Source: Larix kaempferi
Lineage: Eukaryota; Streptophyta; Pinopsida; Pinales; Pinaceae
Reading direction: 5' to 3'
Assembly: GCA_027924585.1 (NCBI GenBank)
Contig: BSBM01000608.1
Span: forward strand, 9,003,501-9,067,500
Length of the DNA: 64,000 nt
Part shown: positions 1 to 12,360 of the stretch, piece by piece
Numbering within the stretch: position 1 is the stretch's first letter
Layout: each line of letters opens with the position of its first letter
Notes under the pieces: generated by a model
Databases searched by the model: none
The model's input: only the letters and a program-made list of their open reading frames with translations
What the model was told of the DNA's origin: nothing
Position numbers and translations under genes: made by a program

Positions 1-1016
1 TTGCAAGGTACAAATCCATTAACTAACTAAAATCCAAGTTACGACAATTCATACATCACTGATTTACGACACATACTAACCAAGGGTTTACACACCTACA
101 GTTAGATCTTGTTTTCACCCCTACTTCACGCTACACCTATCTACCTACATCATCACTAACTTCCACATCCTATCCTGCCCTCTGTTGGACTACCCTGAAA
201 TGTCAAGTCATGACCGATTCCAGCTAGAACCCGTAAGCGGAAGTGTCGACTATATCGACCAATCTTCCCCAACACGAAACCACCAGTCATCATCACACAC
301 CTTGGGGAGCGTGTCGTAGCACAGCCCTCCCATGAATCTGGGTTTCGGGGCTGGGTAAAGCCTCCATCCCCCTAATGGAACAAGGGACTATGTCTACTCG
401 ACATAACAATAGCGTTGCACTTGTACTTGGTTTGTCATCGTATAACCAATCTGGACGGTTGAGTTTCCTGAAACCCTACCCCACCCATGTCATAACATAC
501 ATCATAATAAACAGCATAATAACCACACGAAAGTAAATAATGCATCACTCGCATACCATTTTATCTTTCGAAGTCCATGTCCTTAAGGTCCTCCCACCTC
601 GTAGGATCCAGCTATCACTTAGCCGTTTCAACCTGTAAGTCAGTCCTCGACATATAATATAGAATATCGTGCATAAATCCTCCATATGTACACATATATT
701 TCATCATAACGTAACAACAATAAACTCATTCATTCGCCATGCACCTTGCATAACATTCATTATTTCAACATATAGCTGTAACGGTATCCACGTACCCATC
801 ATCTAGTAATTTCCATATATTTGACATAATTAACACATGATACATATCTAAACATGACTACCGATCATAATACTATCATCACACACACACATATATATAT
901 CGGCAAAATAATAGAACCATATGTCCACATTGTCGCCAAACCGACGAGGTCTCACAATCAAACAAATACAACATATAATAGTAGTTCAGGTAGTAATGTC
1001 AAAACGGGGTGTTACA
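1..1016 (-). repeat. Element A 3' LTR (partial)
   Basis: Base 1 onward matches 10442 onward almost base for base, with a few indels, up to the shared terminus at 1016 and 11465. Only the first third or so of the LTR (in element sense) is inside the window. The rest lies to the left. Confidence 0.95.
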
Positions 1017-1020
1017 AACA

Positions 1021-1030
1021 CCCTCCCTTC
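1021..1030 (-). other. Element A polypurine tract
   Basis: On the minus strand a GAAGGGAGGG run lies six bases before the LTR terminus at 1016. A purine run at this place is the plus-strand DNA priming site of LTR retrotransposons. It overlaps the 3' end of the decayed pol frame. Confidence 0.7.
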
Positions 1031-1034
1031 AGGA

Positions 1035-1584
1035 AACTTTGTCCCGAAGTGATGATCAAAATAACGTAGGATAATCACGATGCCCAGTCTCTGCGTCCTC
1101 CCAGGTAGTAGAACCTAGGCTATATCGGTCGCACTGGACCTTAACTTGGTCCACCAAACGGTGCCTCAACTGTTTAACCTTGTGGTCCAATATAAGTAAT
1201 GGTTTGACCCTGATGTTTCCCTCATCCGAAACCTACAGTTCCTTCCAATTTATTTTATGTGACTCATCAGCTACATAATGTAGTAAAACAGATACATGAA
1301 AAACATTATGAATTTTGTGCAAATGGGGGTGGCAGCACAAGACGATACACGACGGGTCCAACCTTTTCTAAAATTTCAAAGGGTCCTATAAATAGTGGCG
1401 ACAACTTTGTCCCTTTCCCAAACGTAATGGTGCTTTTGTTAGGCCTGATGCGGACGAACACTGCATCACCAACCTTATAGCTTCGTTCAACCCTATGCGC
1501 ATCGGCATAGCTCTTCTGTCTATCCTGTGCTTCCTTTAACCGCTGTCTAATCTGAACAACCTTCTCTTCCATCTCCTGAATCAA
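1035..1584 (-). pseudogene. Element A integrase C-terminus and chromodomain-like tail
   Basis: The frame at 1584-1306 contains the conserved end of chromovirus integrase: a basic helix (QRLKEAQDRQKSYAD), then GDAVFVRIRP and KLSPLFIGPFEIL, a GPY/F-type module. After a stop and a shift, 1260-1055 still reads LDHKVKQLRHRLVDQVKV, then STTWEDAE, the short chromodomain-like motif that targets these elements to marked chromatin. In the usual VQWDRY stretch the Trp has become Cys. Family knowledge gives the role; the break between the two parts is visible in the sequence. Confidence 0.85.
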
Positions 1585-1602
1585 CTCAGGTCCTATAATT
1601 AC

Positions 1603-2106
1603 TCAATCCTCTAACCTTTCCCAACACAATGGTATCCTGCATGGCCTTCCATATAAAGCTTCATATGGAGGCATCCCAATTGAGCTATGGTAATTGTTGT
1701 TGTAAGCAAACTCTACCAAAGGTAAGTGCTTTTCCCAATGAGTTTGTTGATCCATGACATACATTCTAGGCATGTCCTCCATCGCCTGATTCACTCTTTC
1801 TGTTTGCTCATCTGTCTCTGGATGGTAAGCAGTGCTTAGGTTCAACTGAGTACCCAACGCTGACTGCAAATTCGTCCAAAACCTGGAATCTCTATCCGAT
1901 ATAATCTTCTTGGGAAACCCATGGAGACGAACAACTTCATTTATGAACACACGTGTTACATCCGTGACATCATAGGTCTCCTTAACTGGAATAAAGTGAG
2001 CAGTTTTGGTCAGTTTGTCAACGATGACCATAATGGCATCATGCCTATGAGAGGTAAGAGGCAATCCCACCACAAAGTCCATGGAGATAACCTCCCACTT
2101 CGACAT
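1603..2106 (-). pseudogene. Element A integrase catalytic core
   Basis: The frame carries the three catalytic acidic sites of a retroviral-type integrase: the first Asp in SMDFVVGLP, the second in ISDRDSRF, and the Glu in ETDEQTERVNQ. The end of the core, EFAYNNNYHSSIGMPPYEALYGR, is the standard plant gypsy signature. The enzyme inserts the element cDNA into the chromosome. The Gly of the usual TDGQTERVNQ is Glu here. The frame stops at 1603 and the tail resumes in another frame at 1584. It is preceded by the zinc-binding region in the next entry. Confidence 0.92.
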
Positions 2107-2160
2107 AGGAATGTCATGCGGCTGTAACAGTCCTGCCGGGTGGTGATGATCAGCTTTTAC

Positions 2161-3045
2161 CTACTGACACTCAAGGCACCTAACAACAAATTTGACCACG
2201 TCGCTTTTCATCCCTTCCCAAAAGAAGAGTTTCTTCATGTCTGCATACATCTTCTTTACACCCGGGTGTGCACAATACACTGCTCTGTGGGATTCCTTAA
2301 GGATAGTCTCTCTAATATCTCGCTCCTCGGCAATATACATCCTCCCTTGATACCATAACAAACCATCGGCTTCCAACTCATAGCCTTCAAAATTTGGTCC
2401 CACCGGTTTCCCATTCTGGAGTGTCACTGTGACCTTTAGGTACCAACTATCCCCGAGTAGTTGCCCTAAAATTCTTTCCCTCAAATCCACCTTCAAAGGT
2501 ATACGAGAGAAAAGTCTTAGTTTTCTGCTTAAAGCATCCGCTACCACATTCTCCTTCCCCTTGATGTAGGAAATCCCAAAATCATACTCGCTCATGAATT
2601 CACTCCATTTCCTTTGCCTAGCATTTAGGTCTCTCTGAGTGAAGATATACCTTAAGCTTTGGTGATCAGACTTGAGTTCAAAGCTTCGTCCAACAAGGTA
2701 ATGTCTCCAAAGCTTCAAAGCTAACATCACTGTAGCTAACTCTAGGTCATGAGTAGGGTAATTCTCTTCATGTGTTTTTAGCTTTCTCGATGCATAAGCT
2801 ATTACCCCACCTTCCTACATCAACACTGCACCCAAACCTTGCCTTGAAGCATCGGTGCAAACTGTGAATTCCTTCTCCATATCTGGAACTCGTAGGATTG
2901 GTGCACTCATCAATAGTCTTTTCAGCTCGGCAAATGCGGCATCGCATTCATCTATCCATTTGTACCTACTGCCCTTACGTTGTAGGGTAGTTATGGGTTT
3001 CGCGATTTTTTAGAAACCCTCAACAAACCTTTTATAATACCCGGA
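2161..3045 (-). pseudogene. Element A RNase H and integrase zinc-binding region
   Basis: From 3045 down, the translation passes through the RT connection into RNase H: a TDAS site, then LKSDHQSLRYI, then GKENVVADALSR, all with their acidic residues. An in-frame TAG near 2817 falls in GAVLM-stop-EGGVIAYASRKL. The frame then runs into the integrase N-terminal HHCC zinc module (ESHRAVYCAHPGVKKM to CLECQ), where a second stop closes the frame at 2161. RNase H removes the RNA template during reverse transcription. Confidence 0.88.
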
Positions 3046-3912
3046 TTACCCCATGAAGCTCCTTACTTCATGCGCATTCTTTGGAATGGGCCAATCCATT
3101 ATGGCCTTCACCTTTTCAGGGTCAAAAGAAATTCTCTCACCGAAAATTATATGCCCTAGGTAATGGATCTCCTTCTGATAGAATGAACATTTGGACAACT
3201 TACCATACAACTGATGCTCCCTTAAGCATGACAATACTATTCGCAAGTGTTCCTCGTGCTCCTGTTCATTCTTGGAGTAGATGAGGATGTCGTCCAAGAA
3301 GACTTGCACAAACTAATCTAAGTATTTTCAAAACATGCTATTCATGAGACTCATGAATACGGCTGGGGCATTGGTCAAACCGAAGGGTACCACCACAAAC
3401 TCATAGAGCCCAAACCTTGTTCGAAAAGCTGTCTTAGTTATATCACCTTCCTTAATCCGTAGCTGGTGGTAACCTGATCGTAAGTCGATATTTGAGAAGA
3501 CTGTCTCCCCTTTCATTTGATCAAAGAGGTCATCAATTTGAGGTATCGGGTACCTAGTCTTCACGGTGGCTCTATTCAAATCTCGGTAATCAATGCAAAG
3601 ACGCAAGGAACCATCCTTGTTCTTCGCAAAGATTACTGGCGCACCCCACAGTGAAATACTTGGTCTGATGAACCCTAGATCTAGCAGTTCCTTCAACTGC
3701 ATTTGCAATTCATAAAGTTCCGGGGCCATCATCATGTATGGTGTCTTTGATGTTGGCTTAGCACCGGGTTTTACCTCAATGGTGAAATCAAGTTCCCTCT
3801 TAGGAGGTAACCCAGGTAATTCCTTTGGAAAGACATCTCTGAATTCGGATAACACTGGGTACTCATCAAAGGAGGGTCCCTTCTCATTGTTTACCGCTTC
3901 AACAATGTACAA
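3046..3912 (-). pseudogene. Element A reverse transcriptase
   Basis: The first part (3912-3328) shows [19 protein letters not shown], a degenerate form of the usual RT entry motif, then [22 protein letters not shown] and [11 protein letters not shown]. The second part (3309-3046) begins just before the catalytic loop, VFLDDILIYS, a FLDD form of the usual YxDD box, and ends at LGHII and EVRSFMG. Between them, at about 3305-3330, the frame reads F-stop-KYLD-stop-F with a TGA and a TAG. At these places the family normally has Arg and Gln. Both stops are single C-to-T changes. All catalytic aspartates remain. Confidence 0.93.
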
Positions 3913-3933
3913 CTGACATCCCTATCGCATACA

Positions 3934-4305
3934 TCACTTTATGTTCATCGTTGATATGAAACGTAGGGACAGCTTCCGTTTGATACCCTGGATCTCGATG
4001 GCCTCGCCGTTGTCATTAATGAAAAGAACTTTATTTCCATAACAGTCTAAGAAAGCTCGATGTTTCTCAAGCCCATTCATACCTATGATGAGATTATAAG
4101 TTCCGAGGGTGGTGACGTACACTTTGACTTGTGTAACACACACCCCGAGATCCACTACACACTTGTTGACACTAGGTCTTAATGCTTTCTTTACCCCTGA
4201 GGCCATTTCGACTAAGTTGAAATCATCATGCTCGTAGGCTGCCAACCCACACTTGTCTAATGCATATGGAGAAATGAGACTATCTGTAGCACCAGGATCA
4301 AACAA
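3934..4305 (-). pseudogene. Element A aspartic protease
   Basis: A retropepsin-like domain of about 110 residues. The catalytic loop reads FDPGATDSLIS, where chromoviruses normally have D-S/T-G-A, so the residue after the Asp is Pro. A flap-like region and the LIIGMNGLEKH motif follow, as in plant gypsy proteases. It lies directly between gag (ends 4336) and RT (starts 3912) in element sense, separated from each by stops. Its role is to cut the gag-pol polyprotein. Confidence 0.85.
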
Positions 4306-4335
4306 TATTCTAAGCTTGACATTTTTGACCGTACC

Positions 4336-5606
4336 TTATGATTTCACCACAGTGGATTGGTGCTCAGCCTGATGGTTGTTTACTGCAGCCGAGATCTGAT
4401 GCCTACTACCCCCACTCCCCATTGGAGCTTTTCCCTCTTGATGCACTGTACTGGATCGTAATTCGGGACAGTCACGCTGGTAATGTGGACCTCCACATCC
4501 CCAAAAAGCAACCTGTAATGGAGTGGGCGAGATAACCTGTTCAGACCTCTGAGAGGGGTTCCTCCCCCTAGAACCCCTTCCTCTACCAGCTGATCCTCTG
4601 AAATTCCTCACACCCTGGTGAGTTCCTGTGGTTGACTGGGGCACTGCCCTAGTTTCCACTGATCTGTCTACCGCTGCGAATCTTGGTGTGCTCCTGTTCC
4701 CGTAGGGAGGTGGCCTCGCATATCCTCCCCGAGGGTAGCTTCGAGGGGCCCTCCCTACAAACCCAGACGGCTGAGAGTTGAATGACCTAATGGGATTTGC
4801 ACCCAACATCTCCTCAGTGTAACGAGCACAATCTACTGCTTCAGCTACCGAAGTTGGTTTCCACATCCGTACTTGAGCCCTGATCTTGGTATTGAGCCCA
4901 TACACGAAGTGCTCAACCTGGCGTTCGTCATTGTTCAAGTAAGGGACATACTTGACTAATTCCATGAACCTCTCTTCATAATCCTCCACAGATAGATGCC
5001 TCTGTACTAAGGTGTGAAGAGCCCCTGCTTGTTCTTCTTGGTATGATGCGGGTAGGTACTTCCGTTTGAAATTTCCCACAAACAGTTCCCATGGAACCGT
5101 GTCTGGTGTGAGGTGTAGCTGCCTTTCTTGGTTTCCCCACCAGTTCAAGGTGGCCCCCTTTAGTTGAAATATGGCCAGCTTGGACTTGGACGTGGAAGTG
5201 TACTCGTGCAAGGTCAAGCACCTAGTCATCTCTTCCAACCACGACTCTGCTCGTATCCCTGATCGACCCCCCAAAAATTCTGGAAGCCTTATCTTCTGAA
5301 GTTCCCTCTTGATATCCTGATGCAGATTTCTTGGTACCATATTCACTTCTACACAGGAACTTCCTCCCTTAGTGGAGGGGCATCCACTTCTACCTCCGAG
5401 GTAACACTTCCTCTCTATGATAGTCCCCTGAGTGTTTCGTTTATTGCTTCCAACGAGCGCAGTATAAGGATGGTCTCTGGCGATGGTGCTGGCACACTCG
5501 GCTCAGGTAATGCCGTAGCCTGACCTCGCCCCCGAACTGGTCGCGTTCTTACCATGTTTATCCCTGTAACATGGAATAATAAGATTATAGCATATGACGA
5601 CACCAT
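4336..5606 (-). pseudogene. Element A gag (capsid and nucleocapsid)
   Basis: The N-terminus is in the frame 5606-5415 (MVRTRPVRGRGQA at the start, the usual chromovirus gag opening) and ends at a TAG. The main part, 5346-4336, is in another frame. It holds the retrotransposon gag core: LPEFLGGRSGIRAESWLEE, LKGATLNWW, WELFVGNFKRKYLP, and YEERFMELVKYVP. A Gly/Arg-rich stretch (RGSAGRGRGSRGRNP) precedes a single zinc knuckle, FWGCGGPHYQRDC, whose first Cys has become Phe. Gag forms the particle that packages the element RNA. Confidence 0.9.
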
Positions 5607-6959
5607 GACTAATTTACCATCAAACTCAACAATTAATTCAAAAATGTGTCATGACTAATTTATGAGTGTTTTACTCCAAGAGCTATAGTTTAGGATGTTT
5701 CGATCAGGCCATCTTAAGGCCACCCGGTACTAAATTTACATCAGTAGCTCTACGTAGGTTTCGGTATTGGATTCCACACAATCCGCATCGAGTCGCCATC
5801 AACTCTTCAAGAAATTCAATTAGGGTTTACGGCCTCGTTCTCATTAATAATTAATAATGTAATAATTCAATAAAAGCATAACCTAAGTTTTAACTCTAGA
5901 GTCGTGTTTATCAAACATTTTGTTCATAGGGTAGGATCAATGTCTTAGTGATCGGCTCGTCATGCTGGTCTCCATGGTGTCTTGTTTTCAAGATTTCGTG
6001 TCCGTCTTGCCCTTTCGACTATACGTTGAAGTTTCGGCAAGGGCATTCTCAAGGAGAAGATAGGCTAATTAGTGTAAGTTCCAACCATGTGGTTCAATTA
6101 AATAACTAATATTATCCTCGATTAATATTAACGAATAACCCTTAACTAATTTGATTAGCTTTACATAAAAATTAATTTAATAAAAGGGTATTAATTAAGT
6201 TATAATAATTAACTTAGCCTTACACTAAACATCAATTAATGTCCAAATTAACTAATTAATCCAAGGTACATTAATTAATTAATTATAATGTTAATTGATT
6301 AAGTTAATTTCAATTAAACATTGTAATTATTATTATATATATTTTTATTTATTTAATTATTTAATTATTTATTATTATATTTTTTTTTAAACTTTAATTT
6401 ATAACCTAGTTTATATTTTAACATTAAAGTATTAATTTATTTTTTTTCTTTTATGTAATGAAAAAAAATTATTTTACAAACTATTAAGGTATAAATTAAA
6501 ACTTGAATTTAATAATAATTATAAATTATATATACATTATTTATATATATAAAAATATAATTTATAACAAAACTATAATGAATAAATAGATTTTAACCCT
6601 AACCTACGGGCTTACCTAGTCAAACCCTAGGATGAGGCGGAAGACTTGCATGAAGGACCACGCGTCCTCCTCCAAGAAACTGGTAAATAAAATAACATTA
6701 ATTTTTTTTATAAGAAGGTTAAACCCTAGCTGGCACTCATTTTTTTTTCATGGTTTTCGTTGTGAGCTCTGCTCTACCTAGTTTGAAGGAGAAGCCCCTG
6801 CCAGACTACCATAGCCAGCGAGAGCTCTGCTCCATCGCAGCAAGCTTGGCCAGCAGGTATGGCTCCCTCCTATTCGCGCTTGATTCCTTGTTCCCTTCTT
6901 CTTCTTCTTTTTTTCCCATGTAGTTTTATTTATTTATCAGCATTATATTTTTGTTGATA

Positions 6960-7735
6960 TTCCTGCTCGGCTGCATGCTCGCCCCGAGCTGCCATGGCCG
7001 AGCGGGCTTGGCCCAAATAACGTATACCCTAATTTTCTTTTTATATGTATATATATTTTTTTAGTTTGACTCTTTTTTTTTTTTGCCTAGGCCGCAGCCC
7101 TCTGGGCCCACCATGGCCGCAACAGCCCAGCTACTAGCTGGCCGTAGCTAGGCCGCTGGCTCTCGGGCTACAGGCCAGGCTTTCCCAGGCCCCATATTTT
7201 GCTAAGTTAGGAGAGATTTAGAGATAGTTTCTGAAGATTGATTTATTGAAAAAAAATGTTTTATTTATTTATTTATTTTCTTTTGTTGTTGGCCGGCTTC
7301 TCACAAGCACAGTGCAGCAGACTCCATAGTCGCGCCCTTGAGCTGCTGGCCGGCTTGCCCATGGCAATGCCCTGCTGGGCTGCTATAGCCGCACCAGGAC
7401 TCATGTTTTGTTGTTTTTTTTATATAAATATTATTAAAAAAAAAACGTTTTCATATATATTTTTTTGACCGGCTGCATGCTCAGGTTGCAACTGAAGACC
7501 GTTTGGTCGGCTGCACGCCCAGGCCACCGAGCCGCACGCTCAGGCCGGCTAAGGCCGCCGAGCAGTGCTCAGGCCAGCTCATGGCCGCTGAGCAGTAGGC
7601 TCAGGCAGGCTAAGGCCGCTGAGCAACAGGCTCAGGCAGGCCCATGGCTGTCGAGCCCTGCAGGCTACTGGCCGGGCCTTGCCCAGGCTGCTAGCCTTGC
7701 AGCTGCGCCATGGCCGCCGAGAACTTTCCTGCAAT
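6960..7735. repeat. GC-rich islands alternating with T/A tracts
   Basis: Four GC-rich blocks (about 6960-7010, 7088-7200, 7280-7405 and 7468-7735) share words such as CCGGCTGCATGCTC, CCATGGCCG and CTCAGGC. They are separated by runs of T or ATTT. The last block has short internal repeats of AGGCTCAGGCAGGC. The spacing is irregular, so this is a degenerate repeat rather than a clean tandem array. Confidence 0.6.
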
Positions 7736-7800
7736 TTTTTTTTTGTTAAATTTCATTTATTTATTTTTTGTTTTATTTAGATTTACATTCAACGTTAAGA

Positions 7801-7831
<31 letters not shown>

Positions 7832-8159
7832 TGAAAACGGATTTATGTATATATATATATATATTTTGTTATTTTGAAAACGAATTTATGTATATATATA
7901 TATTTTAACTTGGGTCATAACACAGATTTTTTTTTTTATGGAATAATAAAATAACTAAAAAAAAATGTTTTCGATAATAATTTGTTTGTTTAAAAGTTTT
8001 GTTTTGTTTTCTATATAAAAAAAAATCTTTGATATATTTTCCATATATATCAATTTTTTATTTTTTTAATAGTTATTTTTTTTTTATATCAATATTTTTG
8101 TTTCAAAAAAATTTCGACTTAGTTCAATAATAATAATAAAAATTATATATAAATATATT

Positions 8160-8163
<4 letters not shown>

Positions 8164-8215
<52 letters not shown>

Positions 8216-8285
8216 TTTAAAGCTTATAAAATTTGGCTTACATATATATAGAAATCCTTTTTTTTTTTGAGGGTATATAATTGTT

Positions 8286-8361
<76 letters not shown>
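8164..8361. repeat. Compound AT / CA / TA microsatellite
   Basis: A pure TA run covers about 8164-8211. A (CA)n run of about 19 units starts near 8289 and passes straight into a (TA)n run that ends at 8361. Smaller AT runs lie at about 7806-7830 and 7848-7863. Confidence 0.97.
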
Positions 8362-8365
<4 letters not shown>

Positions 8366-8629
8366 AAAAAATAGATTTAAAGGTAAAAAAAATTTACGTT
8401 TTTTTTTTGTTTTTTGTTTACTAATATGCAATTAATGATCTTGCCTTTTCCTCCTTGCAGATCTAAAGCTTTAGTATCAATAAATGCTTGCAATAATTAC
8501 CTGCAATGAGTCATTTTTCTTTTGCAGTAATTACTTGCAATGAGTCATTTTTCTTTTCTTTCAGTAAATTTTTTTTTTTACTGTTTTGTTCATTGTATCA
8601 AGCCCTCTGGTTCCAGATTTGGAACCATG

Positions 8630-8641
8630 GCTCTCATACCA
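8630..8641 (-). other. Element A primer-binding site (initiator tRNA-Met type)
   Basis: On the minus strand TGGTATGAGAGC starts two bases after the LTR end. It differs at one base from TGGTATCAGAGC, the common plant site complementary to initiator tRNA-Met, and is followed by CATGG as in many plant elements. It fixes the inner LTR boundary at 8644. Confidence 0.88.
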
Positions 8642-8643
8642 TA

Positions 8644-11465
8644 TGTAGGACCCGAACCTAGGTCTCCTTTAACTCTTAATAAGGTCAAATATTTCACTTC
8701 TTGTCAAAATTTCTGTTTCTGTTTCTGTTCCTGTTTTTGTTATGTATCTGTTCTCATTCCTAGTTTTGGTTGTAAAAAAAATATAGCATTTACATTTACA
8801 GATTTGAACATTTATAATTCTGTTCTATCTACTTCTAACAATCTATTGTTTGTTTTTGCAGGTAGGAGATATAATAACAGCATATAAACTTTTGAAATTA
8901 AATTAAAACAGAATTTGCCAAGGTAGAAATGATAAACATACCTGCTGGAAAATACCTGTAGATAGCTAGTAGATACACCCTTTAGGTTGTTCCTATTTGT
9001 TGTATGCCTTGCTAACTCCCTTTGCTTTTCCTGCAACCAAAACCTTCCCCAAAGCTCTGAAACTCAACCAACCCAAAACAGTTTTTCCACCCTGCCAACT
9101 GGTGAGGTCTCGCCGACCACCCAGCTCCAAAGGTACCCCTTTGGACCCCAAATCCCAAACCGAGTACAAGACAACCTGCTCTCCCTTTTGAATTATCTCC
9201 AGCAAAAACCCCCTTTCAGCTCTGCTCTGAAAATCCTATCTCTGCTCTAAAATTTCTATCTTTGCTCTCCAAAAAAAACTTCTTTTCCCAAAATCACTAA
9301 GGTAAAAATCATCCCCTCTCCTTCCTCCCTTCTCCATCTTATCTCCTTTCTTCCTGCCAACTCTATCCTCCTCATTAATACCCCTATCACTAACATAAAT
9401 GTTTCCACCCCCTTCCATCTACCATGACAGGGTTTTTGCCCTTTGTTTAATGTAAACTTCACTTGATATAAATCCATATTCGATATACCATAATGATAAC
9501 ATTTGTTTAATATTTATTTATTTAAATAATCACTAGTCATTTCACACTCAACCGACAGCCTTCTCGGCATAACTTTTATATTATTTCTTGTCAATAAAAT
9601 TTTAATTAATAAATAATAAATGTTATATATATTATATAGTTTAAATTTGGGGTTGGTTCACCCACCAACCGTAAGTGGTTTTACACTTACACGTTTTAAC
9701 ACATTAATTACTAGTCATCCCTTAGTGTTTCATAATTCAATTCTTCATTTATTATTAATTAATTTGTTTATTGATTAACTTAAAATACATTTTTAACACT
9801 TTGTTTAATAATGGTGTACGACAACATTTATAGTTTATGCCATGTCCTATATAATTTCGACACAACCTTTACAATTAAGTAATTATAATTTCTATCTTGT
9901 CCTTATAATTTTAACTAATGAATTAACATTGTTTAGGAAGCAATTAATATTAACCTATAAGTTATTACTACCTTAATTAACATTACAATCACATTTAATA
10001 ACTTAACCCAGGTCTTAACTGATCAAGTTCATTAATATTCATTTAAGCATTACTAACCAAATTGCACTACTTACACCTAGTTTTAACCGTAACTTGTTTA
10101 TTAATCAGTAATAATTAATCATTAGTGCACAATAATTAACATTAATCAACATTAATAACTTAATTGACAATAATTAACCTTAATCAACAATAATTAATCG
10201 TTAGTCTACATTATTAACATTAATCATCATTATTAACCTTAATTGACATTTTTAACATTAATCAACAATAATTAACATTATTATTCAGCAAGATTTCACG
10301 AAATTCATAAATATGTATGCGAGTTATGTAAGGATAGCTACTGCTTACATACCCCACATAAGTACACTAACAGTAATAAATCACATACTTCAATCATAAT
10401 CATGAAACTTGTTGTTTACTGACACAAGTTCTAAACGTAATTTGCAAGGTACAAATCCATTAACTAACTGAAATCCAAGTTACGACAATTCATACATCAC
10501 TGATTTACGACACATACTAACCAAGGGTTTTACACACCTGCAGTTAGATCTTGTTTTCACCCCTACTTCACGCTACTCCTATCTACCTACATCATCACTA
10601 ACTTCCACATCCTATCCTGTCCTCTGCTGGACTACCCTGAAATCTTAAGTCATGACCGATTCCAGCTAGAACCCGTAAGCAGAAGTGTCGACTATATCGA
10701 CCAAGATTCCCCAGCAGGAAACCACTAGTCATCATCACACACCTTGGGGAGCGCACCGTAGAACAACCCTCCCATGACTCTGGGTTTCAGGGATAAACGG
10801 TGGGTAAAGCCTCCACCCCCCTAATGGAACAAGGGACTATGTCTACTCGACATAACAACAGCGTTGCACTTGTACTCGGTATGTCATTGTATAGCCAATC
10901 TAGGAGGTTGATTTTCCTGAAACCCTACCCCACCCATGTCATAACATACATCATAATAAACAGCATAATAACCACACGAAAGTAAATAATGCATCACTCG
11001 CATACCATTTTATCTTTCGAAGTCCATTTCCCCGAGGTCCTCCCACCTCATAGGATCAAGCTATCACTTAGCCGTTTCAACCTGTAAGTCAGTCCTCGAC
11101 ATACAATATAGAATATCGTGCATAAATCCTCGATATGTACACATATATTTCATCATAACGTAACAACAATAAACTCATTCATTTGCCATGCACCTGGCAT
11201 AACATTCATTATTTCAACATATAACTGTAACGGTATCCACGTACCCATCATTCAGTAATTTCCATATATTTGACATAATTAACACATGATACATATCTAA
11301 ACATGACTACCGATCATAATACTATCATCACACATACACATATATATATCGGAAAAATAATAGAACCATATGTCCACAGTGTCGCCAAATCGACGAGGTC
11401 TCACAATCAAACAAATACAACATATAATAGTAGTTCAAGTAGTAATGTCAAAACGGGGTGTTACA
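8644..11465 (-). repeat. Element A 5' LTR (2822 bp)
   Basis: The LTR starts (minus strand) at 11465 with TGTAACACCCC and ends at 8644 with TACA, two bases before the primer site. Its distal 1024 bases match 1-1016. It holds no reading frame that I believe. About 10090-10290 is a degenerate array of ATTAACATTAATCAACA-like units. The LTR is long for a chromovirus. Confidence 0.9.
10090..10290. repeat. Degenerate AT-rich tandem repeat in LTR
   Basis: Units such as AATAATTAACATTAATCAAC and close variants recur about ten times with small length changes. They lie inside the 5' LTR of element A. Confidence 0.7.
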
Positions 11466-12360
11466 TTACAAGTAAAGAATTTTAAGAATTGTAGTCTTCA
11501 AAGATGTGAAAATTCTTAATTATGAATAGGGATAACATTTTAGTATCCACAATATAGAATATAAGTGGTAAATTCCAAAAACTCTATTTGCTATAACATC
11601 GCTACCTTTTTGGTATATACGCCCATTGTGTAGAATTCTCTCAATAATTGATTTTGCACTAGGAGATTTCAACTCATCAATTTGTCTCATGAGAAAAAAA
11701 CCCTTCAATAAAATAGAATTCATTTTTGCATAGAACCCCAAGTACCCGTAGTTAGGTTTTGTAGGTTGGTTTCCAAATTCATAGTTTTAGCAAATACCCC
11801 TCCTTCCATTATAGCAATTGGAATCAAATTTACATTGTTAGTCACATCCCCAACAACCCAGATTGATTCAAAAGATGTCCTTGAATATTCATCTACCTAC
11901 AAGAACCACACATTGTAGTCAAATCACTATTTTACATTCACGTTTGAGAATGAAAATGTCCATAAGCATAAAATACATAGAATTCACTAGGTACATTCCT
12001 CAATGGCAGCATTGTTGTTTGGTGTGTGTATTGTGTCATAAATCACCTCCATTTCCTGATTGTTATTTATGTAGAATTATTGAGAACACACACAATTGCA
12101 AGAGTATTACTTCAAAATGAAATCCCATCATAGGAGGATAGGTCACTATTACAGTTCTTGTGACTTTAAAATTTTATTTACATAAAAGAAATATTACAAA
12201 ATTAGCACAATTTGGATTGCTTAACAACCATAGCAGTAACAAAAATTCCCAACACTGACAAGTTGTTGATAGTTGGACAGGCTGGTTCAGACCTACCAAA
12301 CGACAGTGAGGACATGGGTGCCCACTAAAACAGAGTTATGTGTGAGCCTTCTATGTTGAG
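11466..12360. repeat. Left arm of a large inverted duplication
   Basis: About 895 bases here match the reverse complement of 14900-15793, with scattered mismatches and small indels. The match runs from CTATGTTG (inner end) to the boundary with element A. The right arm continues as TGTAAAAATAAG where the left arm has been entered by the LTR, so the arm probably continues left of element A outside the window. It carries a minus-strand glutathione reductase exon. Confidence 0.92.
11784..11896 (-). pseudogene. Glutathione reductase exon fragment (left arm)
   Basis: The minus strand reads [18 protein letters not shown], then [16 protein letters not shown]. This is the conserved FAD-binding segment (VGDV) of plant glutathione reductase, where the family usually has SIWAVGDVT and LTPVALMEGG. 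A TAG acceptor directly precedes the exon. Only this exon is present, so it is a captured fragment and not a gene. The same exon in the other orientation is at 15363-15476. Cytosolic-type assignment is likely but not certain. Confidence 0.8.

Larger units (their letters stand above)
5607..8629 (-). other. Element A long untranslated leader
   Basis: Three kilobases separate the primer-binding site from the gag start, far more than a usual gypsy leader. I find no convincing frame in it. From high to low coordinates it holds simple AT and CA repeats (8164-8361), T/A-rich DNA, GC-rich islands separated by T tracts (about 6960-7735), and AT-rich DNA full of TTAATTAA (6060-6580). A nested decayed insertion cannot be excluded, but no target duplication was found. 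Confidence 0.6.
1..11465 (-). mobile_element. Element A: Ty3/gypsy chromovirus, 3' LTR cut by window edge
   Basis: This is a minus-strand LTR retrotransposon. Bases 1-1016 and 10442-11465 are the same sequence, so they are parts of the two LTRs. Read on the minus strand the LTR begins TGTAACACCCCG and ends in TACA, next to a primer-binding site at 8630-8641 and a purine tract at 1021-1030. The internal order gag, protease, RT, RNase H, integrase, chromodomain-like tail is that of plant chromoviruses. The TTACA after 11465 is a likely half of the target duplication; the other half lies left of the window. All reading frames carry stops or shifts, so the copy is dead. Clade (Tekay-like or other) is not settled. 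Confidence 0.93.

Noticed and set aside
6060-6580. A separate AT-rich element within the leader of A
   Set aside because: No termini or target duplication could be found; only base composition differs.
8162-8431. Minus-strand frame with runs of Ile-Tyr and Cys-Val
   Set aside because: It is a translation of TA and CA microsatellites.
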